In this document: one piece after another, positions 46,928 to 58,892 of the stretch | How positions within the stretch are numbered: position 1 is the first letter of the stretch | Layout of the letters: the number at the start of each line of letters is the position of its first letter | NCBI GenBank assembly: GCA_013400115.1 | Contig: VXBP01001159.1 | Location: forward strand, 1,197 to 65,196 | Direction of reading: 5' to 3' | Source: Rhinopomastus cyanomelas | Taxonomy: Eukaryota > Chordata > Aves > Bucerotiformes > Rhinopomastidae | DNA: 64,000 nt | Translations under genes and position numbers: made by a program | Notes under the pieces: generated by a model | Seen by the model: the letters and a program-made list of their open reading frames with translations, nothing else | Databases searched by the model: none | What the model was told of the DNA's origin: nothing

Positions 46928-48334
46928 CACTCTTTTAGTTGTTGTCTTTTACTTTGCATCTACTTAGGCAGCTGATTCATATGGGATCAACAGACCTTAC
47001 TGCCCACAGAAGCTTGCTTATGGTGAAGGACTGTTGGATCACTCCACCCTAAACATCACACAGCTACTTCTGTAGGTCTGATTCCCACATAGACATCCCT
47101 GCCCATCACAGGCTGTCCTGTGTGAATGTTCAGAGGATTACTGGGAAGAAGTGATTTCTTTTTGTATTGCTTATAGAATGAAGAATATTAGAACCATTAG
47201 AGTTGGATTATATTGGCACAACAGTGTTCAATGACTTCTTTCTTTATTTTCATGAGGTTTCTCATGCTGTAGATGTGTGTTGGAAATGAGTTTTCCTTTC
47301 AGACTAAAGTCACAGATATTCAGAAGAGGGTGGGAGATACACCCAGGCTGGTTTTGTCATTGCCAGAAGAGCTTTGATCCAATCAAAGCTCTGGAAACCA
47401 AGCCTTGGTAGAAAAAAAGAAGTGCATAGACATCTGTTAAAGAACTATAGAAATACAAAGACATTGAAACAAAAGTGGGAGCAATCTCCTTGCCCACCAA
47501 GCTCATTTTCACTGTGTGTATGCCTTGTGTTACAGCGTTGTGATAGCAACACTCTGAGGGAAAACACTTCCAACCTTAGCCTATGTTTTCGCTTCTTTTC
47601 CCCCTCCCAAAAAAGGTTATGGACTCTTAAGCTGAAACTGTAGTCCTTCTCAACCCAAACAAGCACATTTTGGTGTTATTGTTCATATGCTACAGCTCCA
47701 CCGAGCCAGTTCAGAATTATGCCAGTCATCACCAAAGCAAGGTCTAAGGCTTTTAAATGCTAAAAACACTTGTGATGGTTTTAAAGATTGTATCACTTCA
47801 AAATGTATAAATCTTCAGTCCAGCTGGGGGTGAGGTTTGGGTCTGCAGATCTCTCTACACAGTTGCCTTGCTGAGCTGAAAGGGCATGAAGGGTCAGCTG
47901 CGTCTCATTGGAATATTATAAATAATGTGATTTGGAAAGACAAATGCCAATTTTCCCTTTTACTCTTCAATTCTTTTTTTCGCCCCCTTAAAAAGCCCTA
48001 TGAAACCTAATGCCTTCTGCTCATCTTAACCCTAATTCTTTGGGACACTTCCTGCACTTCAGCCAAATTTCCAGCCTATTTCCTTCCCATATTGTGCTCT
48101 TTCTGTAAAAGTGTTATGTCAGTTCAGTGTGCCTTGGAGCATCAGCCCCAGTGGGGTCTGAATTCCCCACCTGTAGCCTACAAAGCAACAGCCTTTTGGA
48201 AGCCAGGATGAGCCTAGAGGTACCAGGGCTCTGGCTGAGTCCCTTTGAATGGCATGGAATGTCTAGGCATATGTGCTAGTGGAGGGGATGGCTCACAGGA
48301 TTCCCCTGGAAGAGGATATAGATATAGTAATTTT

Positions 48335-48527
48335 ATAGAATCACAGAATCACAGGGTTGGAAGGGACCTCCAAAGGTGATCTAGTCCAATCTAGTTCACC
48401 TCTCTTTGGACAGCCTGTTCTAGGGATCTTCCACCCTCAGATTAAAGAATCTTTTCCTGATGTCCAATCTAAACCTACCCTTTGTGAGCTTCAAACCCCT
48501 CATCCTATCATTATTTGTGTGTAGCTC
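48335..48527 (-). mobile_element. CR1 3' end
   Basis: ATAGAATCACAGAATCACAG to CTCATCCTATCATTATTTG; an internal stretch after GGTGATCTAGTCCAATCTAG is deleted. Confidence 0.88.
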
Positions 48528-48634
48528 TGCCATCCAAACACAGACAACTCAACAGGGTGGCTTGTATGAACAGGAGTCTCCTGACTTTTTGAAGGAATAT
48601 TTTGTGAGTTCATTTTTTTTTTCCATCCCTTGGT

Positions 48635-48712
48635 TTAGTAGTTAGGGGTTGTAGAACCTGATGATCTTGGAGGTCTTTTCCAACCTTGATGATTGCATGA
48701 TTCTATAATTCA
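48635..48712 (+). mobile_element. CR1 3' tail
   Basis: GGTTTAGTAGTTAGGGGTTG, then GATTGCATGATTCTATAATT. Confidence 0.78.
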
Positions 48713-49126
48713 CTCTTTCCTCTGTGTTTTCCCCAGGATATTTTCTACTTTCTCTTACATTCCTCTGTCACTCTTCTTCCTTTTCTACTCAGTAGACCAT
48801 GTGTAACATCTCCAGTTTAGTGCTGAGGTGTCCAAGTGTCAGTCACTCTTGATATTCCATTCTCTAACCCCAGACTTGCAGGCACCACTCCCCTCTCCTT
48901 CCATGTGAGCAGAGTGAAATGAATATGCAAGAGGAGATAACCAGATGAAATATTCACAGGGTTCATAAAATCCAAATGCATGAGTTCTGCAAAGATGGAT
49001 TTCTCAAATCCAACCCAACACAATAGAAGACTCTGATGCTGGGAATAACCATCCCATACGCACTGGGACCAGTGAAAAATTCCTGTAACCATAAAAACTA
49101 AAGCAGGAAATGCAGCTCCCTTGATC

Positions 49127-49232
49127 AGAGAATCACAGAACATTAGAGATTGGAAGGGACTTTGAAAGATAATCTAGTCCAATCCTCCTGCTAGAGCAGG
49201 ACCACCTAGACCAAGACACACAGGAACCATCT
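49127..49232 (-). mobile_element. CR1 3' end, about 105 bp
   Basis: AGAATCACAGAACATTAGAG to AGACCAAGACACACAGGAAC. Confidence 0.9.
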
Positions 49233-49816
49233 TCATCTTCATGCAAGATTAGAGAAGATAGAAGAAAATGATTCCTTCTCTGTTGTGTAGTTAAAAGTAT
49301 CATGTAAAGTTATGCAGAGTTGTTGGAAGATGCAGCAACTGGAAATCTCATCTAGACAAAATCATTATAGAAACTAAATACAGTAGAAAATAATAAAGCA
49401 GTAGATTTCCTATTGATTGAAATTGAGATTGGATGGGTTTATAACCTGTAATTCAACCACAAGTTATTTGTTCAATAGATTTATTGTGTGTCCTACATGG
49501 GACAGGAAGTCGGAATTATTGCTTCCCTTCCTGGCTTTGGAAATTATTAGGCAAATCCTGGTCTGAAATCAACTTGTAAAACACCAGCACACAAAAGATT
49601 TGGACTGAATAATAAGGTTTTTACAAAGAGAAAAGGTTCCAGATCCTTTTTAGTGGAGGGCAATCTGCACAGCCCTAAACAGATCTGTGTATAGTTTGTT
49701 TGTTTTACTATTTCTGTTGCTATTTAGTGCTGTGATTCTTTACTGACACCAATTCTTATTCCATATTAATGCAATAAGAGATACCAGAGAAAACTTAGCA
49801 AGGTTCATAATGCAAC

Positions 49817-50058
49817 ATAGAATCACACAGAATCATAGAACATTATGGATTGGAAGGGACCTCAAAAGATCATCTAGTCCAATCCCCCTGCCACAGCAGG
49901 ATCACCCAGACCAAGTTGCACAGGAACACGTCCAGCGGGTTTTAAACATCTCCGGAGAAGAAGACTCCACAAACCCCTTGGGCAGCCTGTTCCAGTGCTC
50001 TGTCACACTGTGAAGAAGTTCCTTCTGATATTTATATGGAACCTCCTGTGTTCCCATG
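49817..50058 (-). mobile_element. CR1 3' end
   Basis: ATAGAATCACACAGAATCAT to ATATGGAACCTCCTGTGTTC; little diverged, same subfamily as 43602-44025. Confidence 0.92.
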
Positions 50059-50502
50059 TGGTGCTTCAGCAACTCCTTAGGTCAAATATCTGTGGCTTCA
50101 AAAGGAATTTTTCTGTTTTCAATTTAAATTGAAATGACATTTCTGAATTCTAATGCTAGACTGCTGTACAGAGTGGGGGGAGTTCATGGTCACAGCTTTG
50201 TCAAAGAGTCAGAAAAGAGAAAAGAGCATCTGCCAGGAGGATGATTCACAGATTTGGGAGGAAGATTTGTTGGGAGGATGAGCTGGTAGTGTAAGGACTA
50301 GACTCAAAGATAGCACCCTTATTTGAAGAACTGGTTTCACTGAATTATTTCAGAGCATTACTCAGCCAGACTTTTAAGTTCCACTTGTCCCTTTGTAATT
50401 TTTAATGTTTTCCAAAAGAATTCTGTTTTTATTAATTTTTTAAAAAATCCTTTTCTTGAAATACTGATGACGACTTTAAAAAATAAACATTTTTGCTTCT
50501 AT

Positions 50503-50814
50503 GCAAGAGTAGAAGGATGATTTTTCCAAAAATTACTAATGATAGGATGAGGGGAAATGGCCTCAAGTCACATCAGGGGAGGTTTAGGTTGGATCTTAGG
50601 AAGAAGTTCTTTCCTGAGAGAGTGGTTGAGCACTGGCACAGGCTGCCCAGGGAATCACCTGTGGAATCACCATCCCTGGACGTGTTTAAAAACCAACTAA
50701 CTAGAGCACCTGATGCAAAGGTCTAGGGGTTAGGGAGCTGCTGGGATGAGTCCTGGACTTGATCCTGGACGTCCTTTCCAGACATCATGGCTTTATGATT
50801 CTATGAATCTATTT
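50503..50814 (+). mobile_element. CR1 LINE 3' end
   Basis: The frame 50493-50726 keeps NDRMRGNGLKSHQGRFRLDL and KKFFPERVVEHWHRLP; terminus TATGATTCTATGAATC. Confidence 0.92.
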
Positions 50815-50864
50815 CATCTTGCAAGCCTCTAGTTGTTTGGATGTTACATGCAGCCGTTTGAAAA

Positions 50865-50967
50865 GCACAGTTTCAGGAAATGGTTTAGCAGTTCGGGGTG
50901 TAAAGTTGGACTTGATTATCTCAATTGGAAATCTTTTCCAAGCCTGATGATCCTATGATTCTGTGCA
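50865..50967 (+). mobile_element. CR1 3' tail
   Basis: AGTTTCAGGAAATGGTTTAG, then GATCCTATGATTCTG. It follows the previous CR1 by 50 bp. Confidence 0.82.
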
Positions 50968-51118
50968 AGCACTATCATCAGCAAGAGGTCTCTCAGTAGA
51001 TTATAATTTTGTTTACATCTATCTATACAAATACATACGTATATATGTGTTATGTGTTCCATCTGCATATCCTTGTCTGTTTGTCTATTTAGGCCTCATT
51101 CCAGCTTTACTGATGGTT

Positions 51119-51367
51119 ATAGAGTCATAGAACTTTCAGGTTGGAAAAGACCCTTGGGATCATTGAGTCCAACCATCAACCCTACTCTACATGTTCACCC
51201 CTAAACCAGATCCCCCAACACTACATCTAAACAACTTCAAAACACATCCAGGGTTGGAGATTTAACCACCCCCCTGGGCAGCCCATTCCAATGCCTGACC
51301 ATGCTTTCCATGAGGAACTTCTTCCTGATGTCTAATCTAAACCTCCCCTGTTGAAGCTCATCCTCGT
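51119..51367 (-). mobile_element. CR1 3' end
   Basis: ATAGAGTCATAGAACTTTCA to CTAAACCTCCCCTGTTGAAG. Confidence 0.92.
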
Positions 51368-51730
51368 GTGTGTTAAGATGAACTGACACTAAGACCAGAG
51401 TTGAACACTAACCGATGGCGAAGAGTACTGAATGTAGATGAATTCTTTATGGAATGACAAAGGCAGAATTGGAAAATGCCCCAATTTATGTGACTTCCTG
51501 TAACTACTTATACATTTCATAACAATCAGTCCCACGTCTTTAAAAGATTTCAGTAAGAGAAGATGCCTTTGTCTCTGAAAAATGCTCGGCACCAGCAGTT
51601 CTCCCTGAGGATAATGATGAAGCATAAATATTGAATGAGTAGCATCTCTTAGCCTTACTAGAGACCAGAACAGACAGAAGAAGTGTTGCCAAGACATCAG
51701 TATATTTTGAATTTGACAAACAAAGAATGT

Positions 51731-51906
51731 ATCACAGTATCACAGTAATGATAAGGTTAGAAAAGACCTTAAAGATCATCCAGTCCAACCTAAATCCAAA
51801 TCAACCCAGTAATCCTAACGTCTAACATCTAGATCATGACACTCGGAACCTCATCCAGCCTCCAGGGACGGTGACTCAACCACCTCTGCGGGCAGCCCAT
51901 TCCAAG
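51731..51906 (-). mobile_element. CR1 3' end, abutting a sense CR1
   Basis: TATCACAGTATCACAGTAAT to GCGGGCAGCCCATTCCAA. The next base begins a CR1 in the opposite direction. Confidence 0.88.
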
Positions 51907-52282
51907 GCTGAGGGAGCTGTGCCTCTTGAGCTTGGAGAAAAGGAGACTGAGGGGTGACCTCATTAATTTTTATAAACATGTGAAGAGTGGGTATCAGTAG
52001 GATAGAGCCAGGCTCTTCCCAGTGGTACTCAATGACAAGGCAAGTGGCAATGGGTATGAGCTGGACCATAGGAGGTTCCACATGAATATGAGAAGGAACT
52101 TCTTCACAATCAGGGTGATGGAGCACTGGAATAGGCTGCCCAGGGGTGCTGTGGAGTTTCTTTCTCTGGAGAAGTTTAAAACCCATCTGGATATGTTCCT
52201 GTGCGACTTGATCTGGGGCATTCTGCTGTGGCAGGGGAATTGGTATGGATGATCTCTTCCAATCCCTAATGTTCTGTGATGG
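51907..52282 (+). mobile_element. CR1 LINE 3' end
   Basis: GGCTGAGGGAGCTGTGCCTC (LRELCLLSLEKRRLRGDLI) to CCCTAATGTTCTGTGATGG. A short stretch of the tail near 52245 is deleted. Confidence 0.92.
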
Positions 52283-53785
52283 TCTATAAAGTCTCAAAAA
52301 TTGCAGGGGATTGAAAAATGAGGAGCAGCTCCTCTGGATTAATGGTGTGTGAGACCAAGTGGAATAAATACATCACCAATGAGATGGCAACTAAGAGGGA
52401 AGAGGTGCATTGTCTTTTTTTATCTGATGAATGCATGGCCAGAAGGGTGCAGAATTAAGAGTAAGATTCTAATGTATGGAAAAGTTGAAGGAAGTAAATG
52501 AAACTAAGTGAATGGGAATTTAACTGAAACATAATAGAATTTCCTAACTGGTAGGATTATGTGGAATCTATTTGTTCCTGTGGAGATGAACCACAAATTT
52601 TTTGAGACTTTATAGTATGTTATGAAATATACTATAGGAATGGAATATGTGATATGAAGCTCTGGCTTGGCAAAAGGGTCCAAGGACCTTCAGGAACTTT
52701 CCATCATTTCTGTAGGAAATAACTTAGTGCTCGCTGTCAGTGGAAAGACTTCAGTCAGAACTGGGTTTCACTCTGATATATTTCTGAGAGAGAAACAGGG
52801 TGACTTGTGCTGAGCCTGGATCAAGAAGCTTAAAATGAACTAAAGATGGAGAGGTGTGTTGTGAAACAGAGGTAAAAGATGAAACTGATAGGAACTCAAC
52901 AACTCAAATCATAGACGGGCAGAGCAGAAATCAGACAAACAAGCTGATAGAAATATGAACAGAATCAAATCCTGCATGAATTTCACTCAGCTGGAGCCAA
53001 ACCATAACACCAACCCCAAAAGTGCTTGGATGCTCTAGAAGTTTGAATCTGGGTCACCTCCAAACACAGCTCTGTCAACTCCTTTCAATTACAAGAATAT
53101 ATTTGGTACATAGGATGTTTCCTTTTTTTTTAGATCCACCCAAAAGCTCTGAAAAGTGTTAAAGTTTATAGCCTTTGGCTCATGTCAACAATGAGATCAA
53201 GAAGTGAGTGCTGATAAATTGTTTAATAAAATGCTGTAGAGCTCTGGTTCTGGCAGCTGATGCGATTAGACCCATGCCATGAACCTGCAGACAATGAACT
53301 GGTATAACCTCTCCTTTTTTATATTAATTTCACTTTACAGCATCCACAGGACAGATTTCAGGCAGAGACTTACTGTTGCATATCATATTTATCCTTTGCA
53401 TTCATTCATCTTTCTATATTGCATCTTACTAAGTAAAGGAAGAAGCAATCCTTTACACATTTAAATTCCCCATCAGGAAACCTTATCTTTTTCTTCTTGA
53501 TATATTAGTTTTACTCTTTCAGAGTCACTATATGTTTTTCTGGGGATATTTTTGTTCTATCAAGAAATAGTTCTCCTTAAACATGTCTTAAAATCAAATT
53601 ATTTCTTGTAAAATTTGAAAATTGTGGAAGAAAAACTTTGCCAGTAGAACCAGACCATGTATAGTGAACATTTACATGCTGCAGGTAACTCTTTGCTTTA
53701 GCTTTGGACTGCAAAGTATTTCACAGTGACAGAACCAGATGAATTATGATTTCCTAATAGCATTGCTTCAGCAACAAAAACATCT

Positions 53786-54729
53786 ACAAAGTATGACCCA
53801 GGGGTCAGTACTGAAATAAATTCAATCTATTCATTAATGACTTGGATGAGGGGTTAGGGTGCACTGTCAGCAAGTTTGCTGATAACACAAAGATGAGAGG
53901 AGTGGCAGACACCCCAGCAGGCTGTGCTGCCATTCAGTGGTACCTGGACAGGCTGGAGAACTGGGTGGGAAGAAATTTAATGAAATATAACAAGGGCAAA
54001 TGTAGAGTCTTGCATCTGCACAAGATCAACCCAAGGTACCGGTATAGGTTGGGAACTGACCTGTTGTAGAGCAGTGTAGGAGAAAGGGACCTGGGGGTCC
54101 TGGTAGACAGCAGGATGAACATGAGCCAGTAGTGTGCTCTTGTGGCCAAGAGGGCCAATGGCATCCTGGGGTGGATGAGAAGCGGGGTGGTTAGCAGATG
54201 GGGAGACGTTCTCTTCCTCCTCTACTCTGTCCCGGTGAGACCACATCTGGAATATTGTGTCCAGTTCTGGCCCCCTCAGTTCCAGAAGGACACAGAGTTG
54301 CTTGAGAGAGCTGAGCAAAGATCCACAAAGGTGATGAAGGGAGGGGAGCATCTCTCTGCTGAGGAAAGACTGAGGGAGCTGAGACTCTTGAGTTTGGAAA
54401 AAACAGAACTGAGGGACGACCCCATAAATATTGCTAAATATGTGAAGGGCAGGTGTCAGGAGGATGGAGCCAGGCTCTGCTCAGTGGCTCTCAATGATAG
54501 GACAAAGGGAAATGAGTGTGAGCTGGAACAGATGAAGTTCCACATCGATATGAGAAGGAACTTCTTCATGATCAGGGTGGTGGAGCACTGGAAGAGGCTG
54601 CCCAGGGGTGTTGTGAAGTCTCGTTTTCTGGAGAAGTTTAAAATCTGCTTCGCCATGTTTCTGTGCGAGTTGATCTAGGGGATCCTGCTGTGGACTGGAT
54701 AATCTTTCAAGGTCCCTTCCAATCCCTGA
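53786..54729 (+). mobile_element. CR1 LINE, 3' 940 bp with altered RT motif
   Basis: Reads VSKFADNTKMRG at about 53869-53904, where the RT active site should be FADD; the second Asp is Asn. It continues with AKRANGILGWMRSGVVSR, LYSVPVRPHLEYCVQFWPPQ and the 3' end CCCTTCCAATCCCTGATC. The 3' end meets a minus CR1 3' end base to base. Confidence 0.94.
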
Positions 54730-54985
54730 TCACAGTATTGCCAAGGTCGGAAGAGACCTCATAGATCATCAAGTCCAACCTGTTACCACAGAGCTCAAGG
54801 CTAGACCATGGCACCAAGTGCCACGTCCAATCCTGCCTTGAACAGCTCCAGAGTTGGCAACTCCACCACCTCCCTGGGCAGGCCATTCCAGTGGCCAATG
54901 ACTCTCTCAGTGAAGAACTTTCTCCTCACCTCAAGCCTAAATTTCCCCTGGCGCAGCTTGAGGCTGTGTCCTCTTGTTCTGGTGA
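54730..54985 (-). mobile_element. CR1 3' end
   Basis: CACAGTATTGCCAAGGTCGG to CCTCTTGTTCTGGTGATG. The minus strand keeps RKFFTERVIGHWNGLPREVV. Near-identical to 12112-12288. Confidence 0.92.
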
Positions 54986-55009
54986 TGTTCTGTGATTCTC
55001 TGATGACAG

Positions 55010-55960
55010 CCTTTCCCAGTGACGAAATCATCAAAATACCATTCCCATAGCCAGACTTTAACAGACTGAATCCTTCTATACCAGCCCATGCCCTCATCCC
55101 AAAATGGAAGTAATGAAGAAAATAAAATTTGTGCCCCAGAGTCTTTTACCAAATGTCTCAAGGCCTTGAAGTCTTTCTTCATTTCCTTCAGGCTACAGAA
55201 CACAACTTCCTCCCCATCTGTCTGGAAGATCAGCAGTGTGTAATAGTCAGCTGATCTGACCAGGTTAAGGAGTGTCCCGGTGATATCCCTGATTCAGGCT
55301 CCAGGTAGTCTGCAGACTACCCTATGATGAGGGTTAGTTCTGCATATTGGGCCCTCAGTTCCTTTCAGGAGTGAGTCTCCAATAACTAGGACTCTTCTCA
55401 TCTTTGTGGAGGAGGTTGTCATATTGCAGGAAGACCTCTCTGATTTATGTGACCTTGCTAGGACCTCCAAAATAGGATGCCTATCCTCTATATCCTTATT
55501 GGACAGGCTGTCTTCCACTAAGGCTCTGCCACAGCCCTACACTTGGCTCCAGTCATCCCTTCTACTTGGACTTCTGTCCTCCATGTGAGAAGTACAGGAT
55601 ACAGGGGCCCCTAGATTCTGGATCATATTTGGTTGTTGTCCAGACTGCAGTCTGGCTCCACCAGTCTACCTCTATTTCAGCCTCTCTATTGCTCCTAAGC
55701 CTTTCTACTTCCGCTTGTAGCTTTTTGACCTTGTCTGGCAGCTGTGCCACTCGGTTAAGCAGATAATCTTCTTGCTCACACCGTACACAGCCTGGGAAAA
55801 GTGAGAGACATGTACAGTGAAGGTGACCATAGCCTGGTCTTTCTCTGTTGCTGGATTGACACCTTTTTTTAATTATTTTTTTTTTTTTGCCTGCTGACTG
55901 CTAGAGTAGGCTGCTCTGTTGCTGCTCCGTACAGTCTGAGCGTGACTTCCGGTTTCACTG
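55010..55960 (-). mobile_element. CR1 ORF1 segment
   Basis: The minus strand encodes a coiled-coil piece DKVKKLQAEVERLRSNREAE (about 55750-55690). Further on it reads MRRVLVIGDSLLKGTEGPIC (about 55400-55340), the esterase-like GDS block of CR1 ORF1. It then reads SGAQILFSSLLPFWDEGMGW (about 55145-55085). Several frameshifts and stops break it. ORF1 proteins of CR1 bind RNA and accompany ORF2. Next to it (54730-54985) lies a CR1 3' end in the same direction, but the ORF2 part is missing. Confidence 0.85.
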
Positions 55961-56365
55961 TGTTTAAAGATCCTGTGGCTGGGACCCCACATTGTTTTTC
56001 AGCTTTTCCTGCAAGAGATTCCAACCCCCAGCGACTCCATCTTAAATCCCCCAAGATTCCCTGTTTAAAGTGACCTCTAAATCAGCCAAAAACCTCGATA
56101 AATAGCATTCAGGGACCGGGCACTTGCTGTTTCTCCTTCGTGATGTAAGACCTTGGCTTAAATATAAAAAGTTGGGATTTTTAAAAATTATTTAATTATT
56201 TTGCCATGTTTTTTCCAGTGTAATGTTCTTATTTGACAGAAATGTTGTGAGAACCCTGATTCCCCAGAAATAGTAAAAAATGTCACTGACATTATTAGTG
56301 CAACTGCATTAACATCAGTTATGGAAAAAAATTGTTGTCTTTTTTTTAATCTCAACTGTTTGATC

Positions 56366-56373
56366 ACCTAGAA
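56366..56373. repeat. hAT target-site duplication, left copy
   Basis: ACCTAGAA; identical to 56592-56599. Confidence 0.93.
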
Positions 56374-56591
56374 CAGGGGTCCTCAAACCCCGACCCACGG
56401 GCCGGATACGGCCCGCCACGGCATCCAATCCGCCCCGCGGGTCTGCCGGTATTTCCCTCCCCTCAGCCGATTGGCCTCAGTTCTCCACTTCCTGCCTACT
56501 GCACAGACAGTCTGAGGCCAGCGGCTCCGGCCCCCGACACTGTCCGAGGACAGGGAACCGGCCCCCTGTTTAAAAAGTTTGAGGACCCCTG
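56374..56591. mobile_element. hAT-type non-autonomous DNA transposon (MITE)
   Basis: A 218-bp GC-rich element with perfect 15-bp terminal inverted repeats, CAGGGGTCCTCAAAC at 56374-56388 and GTTTGAGGACCCCTG at 56577-56591. It is flanked by a perfect 8-bp duplication ACCTAGAA (56366-56373 and 56592-56599). Eight-base duplications and CAGGGGTC-type ends are hallmarks of the hAT superfamily, Charlie-like branch. No transposase is encoded, so it must have been moved by a partner elsewhere. It is much more GC-rich than its AT-rich surroundings, and its ends are undamaged. Confidence 0.93.
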
Positions 56592-56599
56592 ACCTAGAA
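56592..56599. repeat. hAT target-site duplication, right copy
   Basis: ACCTAGAA, directly after the right inverted repeat. Confidence 0.93.
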
Positions 56600-57161
56600 C
56601 AACGGCTTTTCTGAATGGTCTTTTTCCTTTTCTGCTCACAGCAGCTCTGAATTCAGTGATTAATAAGGTTGGGTGTTGCATAATTAGATAGCAATTGATT
56701 AATGATATTAGCTTTTTTAATAAAGAAATTAGCAGCAAGATGTTCAATGTGCCGAGGAGGTGTTCTTTACAGCTCTGTCCTGGCAGAGCCAATGGAATGG
56801 TGTTGTGTGTCAGTCACTCTGAAATGTCGTGTCGCTGTGATGCAGCTTTGACACCAGATTTTACCTCTGCCTTTTTCTCTAGCTCTGGCCTCACAGGGTG
56901 CAGCTCATGTCATGTTTTCACACTGGCTGTGGTAGATGTCATAGTATTATCGTCCTCTTTCCTTGTACTGAAAACCAAGGGCAAACCCCTTTCCTTTCCA
57001 CTAAATCTTTGCTGCATTTTACATAGGAGGGGAAATGCTATTTTTGAACAGAGCAATTGGTGTTAAGGAAAGCAAAAAGTACTCACAAGCAGAGAACATG
57101 TGGTAAGGTTTGGTGCTTATTCCCTCACTTGATTAACTGATTGGTTTCTTTACATCTGCAG

Positions 57162-57324
57162 GTTGTTTGGTGTCACTTCTCTTACCCAGACCAACTGCTC
57201 GAGCACTTGGATGATTATCAAAAACCACGAGTTACACTGGTATCACCATGCTAATCCCATCCTACTGCTGGTGATGTACTACACCCTTGCGACTCTTATC
57301 CGCCTCTGGCTTCAAGAACCCATA
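57162..57324 (+). CDS. PIEZO2: PIEZO2 coding exon (fourth in window)
   Basis: The exon is 163 nt: one base finishing the split Arg codon and 54 codons, ending in phase 0 at GAACCCATA|GTAAGA. The acceptor is TACATCTGCAG. The peptide begins LFGVTSLTQTNCSSTW, which holds an NCS glycosylation sequon, and continues with WYHHANPILLLVMYYTLATL and IRLWLQEPI, a membrane helix plus its cytosolic exit. This is typical of PIEZO2. The next PIEZO2 exon, which should encode the cytosolic stretch after LWLQEP, was not found before the window end. Confidence 0.95.
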
Positions 57325-58274
57325 GTAAGAGTAACTTCCTTCTCCTTTTTACCACTCACAACATATTGTAAACATAGATTTGCAATGTTATCACACCTAG
57401 AGAAAAGATTTCCTAAAACCTTTCTCACTGATTCTGAGTGAAATCCTAGAAAATGGAAGAGCAAGAGGAAAAGGATGCAAAAAGTAGGTATTTTACTTCT
57501 GATTTTGGAAGGAAAATGGAATGCAGGGGCCCAAAGGTGTCTTAAAATCTTAGAAACTGGAAGTATAACAAGGGACATCCAACATATGTTAATCTTCTGA
57601 TCCTCTGAGGCTTGCCATGAGTTTCAGAGCTTAGATTTAGCAGTGCTGTAAAACACGATGGAAGTGCTCGTGACTGAGCTGTGCTGAGAGTGTAGGAGCA
57701 AGTAATAATGTTGATGGTTTTCTCAGTTTAAGGGTGTTTCTTCATATAATGAGTAATGTAACTTCTCAACATTGAAAAAGACAGAGTCGTTTGTTGTTTG
57801 GAGTTCACATGGATTTGGCTTCATAATAAAAGGTGAAGATATGATGCCAGAACTGTCAGCTTGAACAAAAAGTTAAAATCATGCCTGAGGGATCCAGAAA
57901 TCTTAAGACTGGCTTTTCTGAAGTCACAAGATTGTGGCTCAATGCCCTCTGGCACTGGCTTCTTTCAGACTCTTTTTTTCTGTTGCACTTTTCTGCAGCA
58001 GCTGCAAATTTGCTCTGTTTCTTTCCTGAAGTGTGAAAGCTGAGATTTACAGATAACACGATTTTCTCTTTGGGGCTGTAACTAAACCTTCACATCTTGC
58101 AAACTGCACAGTAAAATCAGGAGAACTGCTCACAGTGAGTAACCGCATGTGAGATGCAGTTAGCGAGAGCTTCATTGTCTCAGCATCCCTGGGAATTCAT
58201 TTCCAGTACATGGGTTGTTTTCATCCAGCTCTCACCATCTTAAAGCTTGGTGCTGGTTCTTTTCAGTGGAGAGA

Positions 58275-58366
58275 AATCACAGAATTTAGATTGGAAAAGA
58301 ACTTAAAGATCATGAAGTCCAAATATTAACCCACCTGTCCCAAACCCACCACTAAACTCTACTTGT
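58275..58366 (-). mobile_element. CR1 3' end, decayed
   Basis: AAATCACAGAATTTAGATTG to CAAACCCACCACTAAACTC. Confidence 0.8.
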
Positions 58367-58851
58367 TTGTCTCAGGAGAGAGAGAATCCTACAAATTCCC
58401 CTGGAAGTATCTAGGGAAAAGATACTAATTGAAGAAAAGGTGGTGTCTGAAACCCTACACAAGAGGCAATTCCAAGTGTTGCCACTCCCATGGGATCTCC
58501 TGTGTAGATAATTGTGTGCTTCGAGAGCGTGGTAAAGAAAATGACCATCCGATCCTTATTTTTTGATGCAGTAGGTAGTGATACAAGGATTTGTCATTAG
58601 AAATAAATGCTGAGATTTGCCAAATTTTTATTCTTTCTAATACATTTTCTCCTTATGGTTTATTTTTTTTGTCTATGTGTATTTTGGTTTTCCTTGGGTG
58701 GTGCCACAGATCAGGAAATCATCTTTCTCCTCATAGTCTGCTCTCTCAGTTTTTCAATCCAAAATATTTGTATTTGTTTTCACTAAAATCTTTTTTGACT
58801 CTTGAATTTGTGTTGCATTTTTATTCTGTGATTCTACTTAGTTCCACAATG

Positions 58852-58892
58852 AATCACGGAATGGCCAGGATTGAAAGGGGCCTTAAAGATGA
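58852..58892 (-). mobile_element. CR1 3' tail, about 40 bp
   Basis: AATCACGGAATGGCCAGGAT then AAAGGGGCCTTAAAGAT. It is cut off by the 3' end of the next CR1. Confidence 0.75.

Larger units (their letters stand above)
41955..57161 (+). other. PIEZO2: PIEZO2 intron, 15.2 kb
   Basis: The intron runs from donor GTGAGA to acceptor ATCTGCAG. It is rich in CR1 on both strands and carries a hAT MITE. Unassigned stretches without gene or clear repeat are 41955-42860, 43110-43600, 44425-45025, 45300-45850, 46010-46665, 46930-48335, 48715-49125, 49235-49815, 50060-50500, 51370-51730, 52285-53785, 56065-56365 and 56600-57160. A short CTG run sits at about 44775. Confidence 0.92.

Noticed and set aside
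56695..57066. 123-codon + strand frame just before a PIEZO2 exon
   Set aside because: It ends before the acceptor at 57161, is not in phase with the exon, and the peptide has no similarity to PIEZO2.
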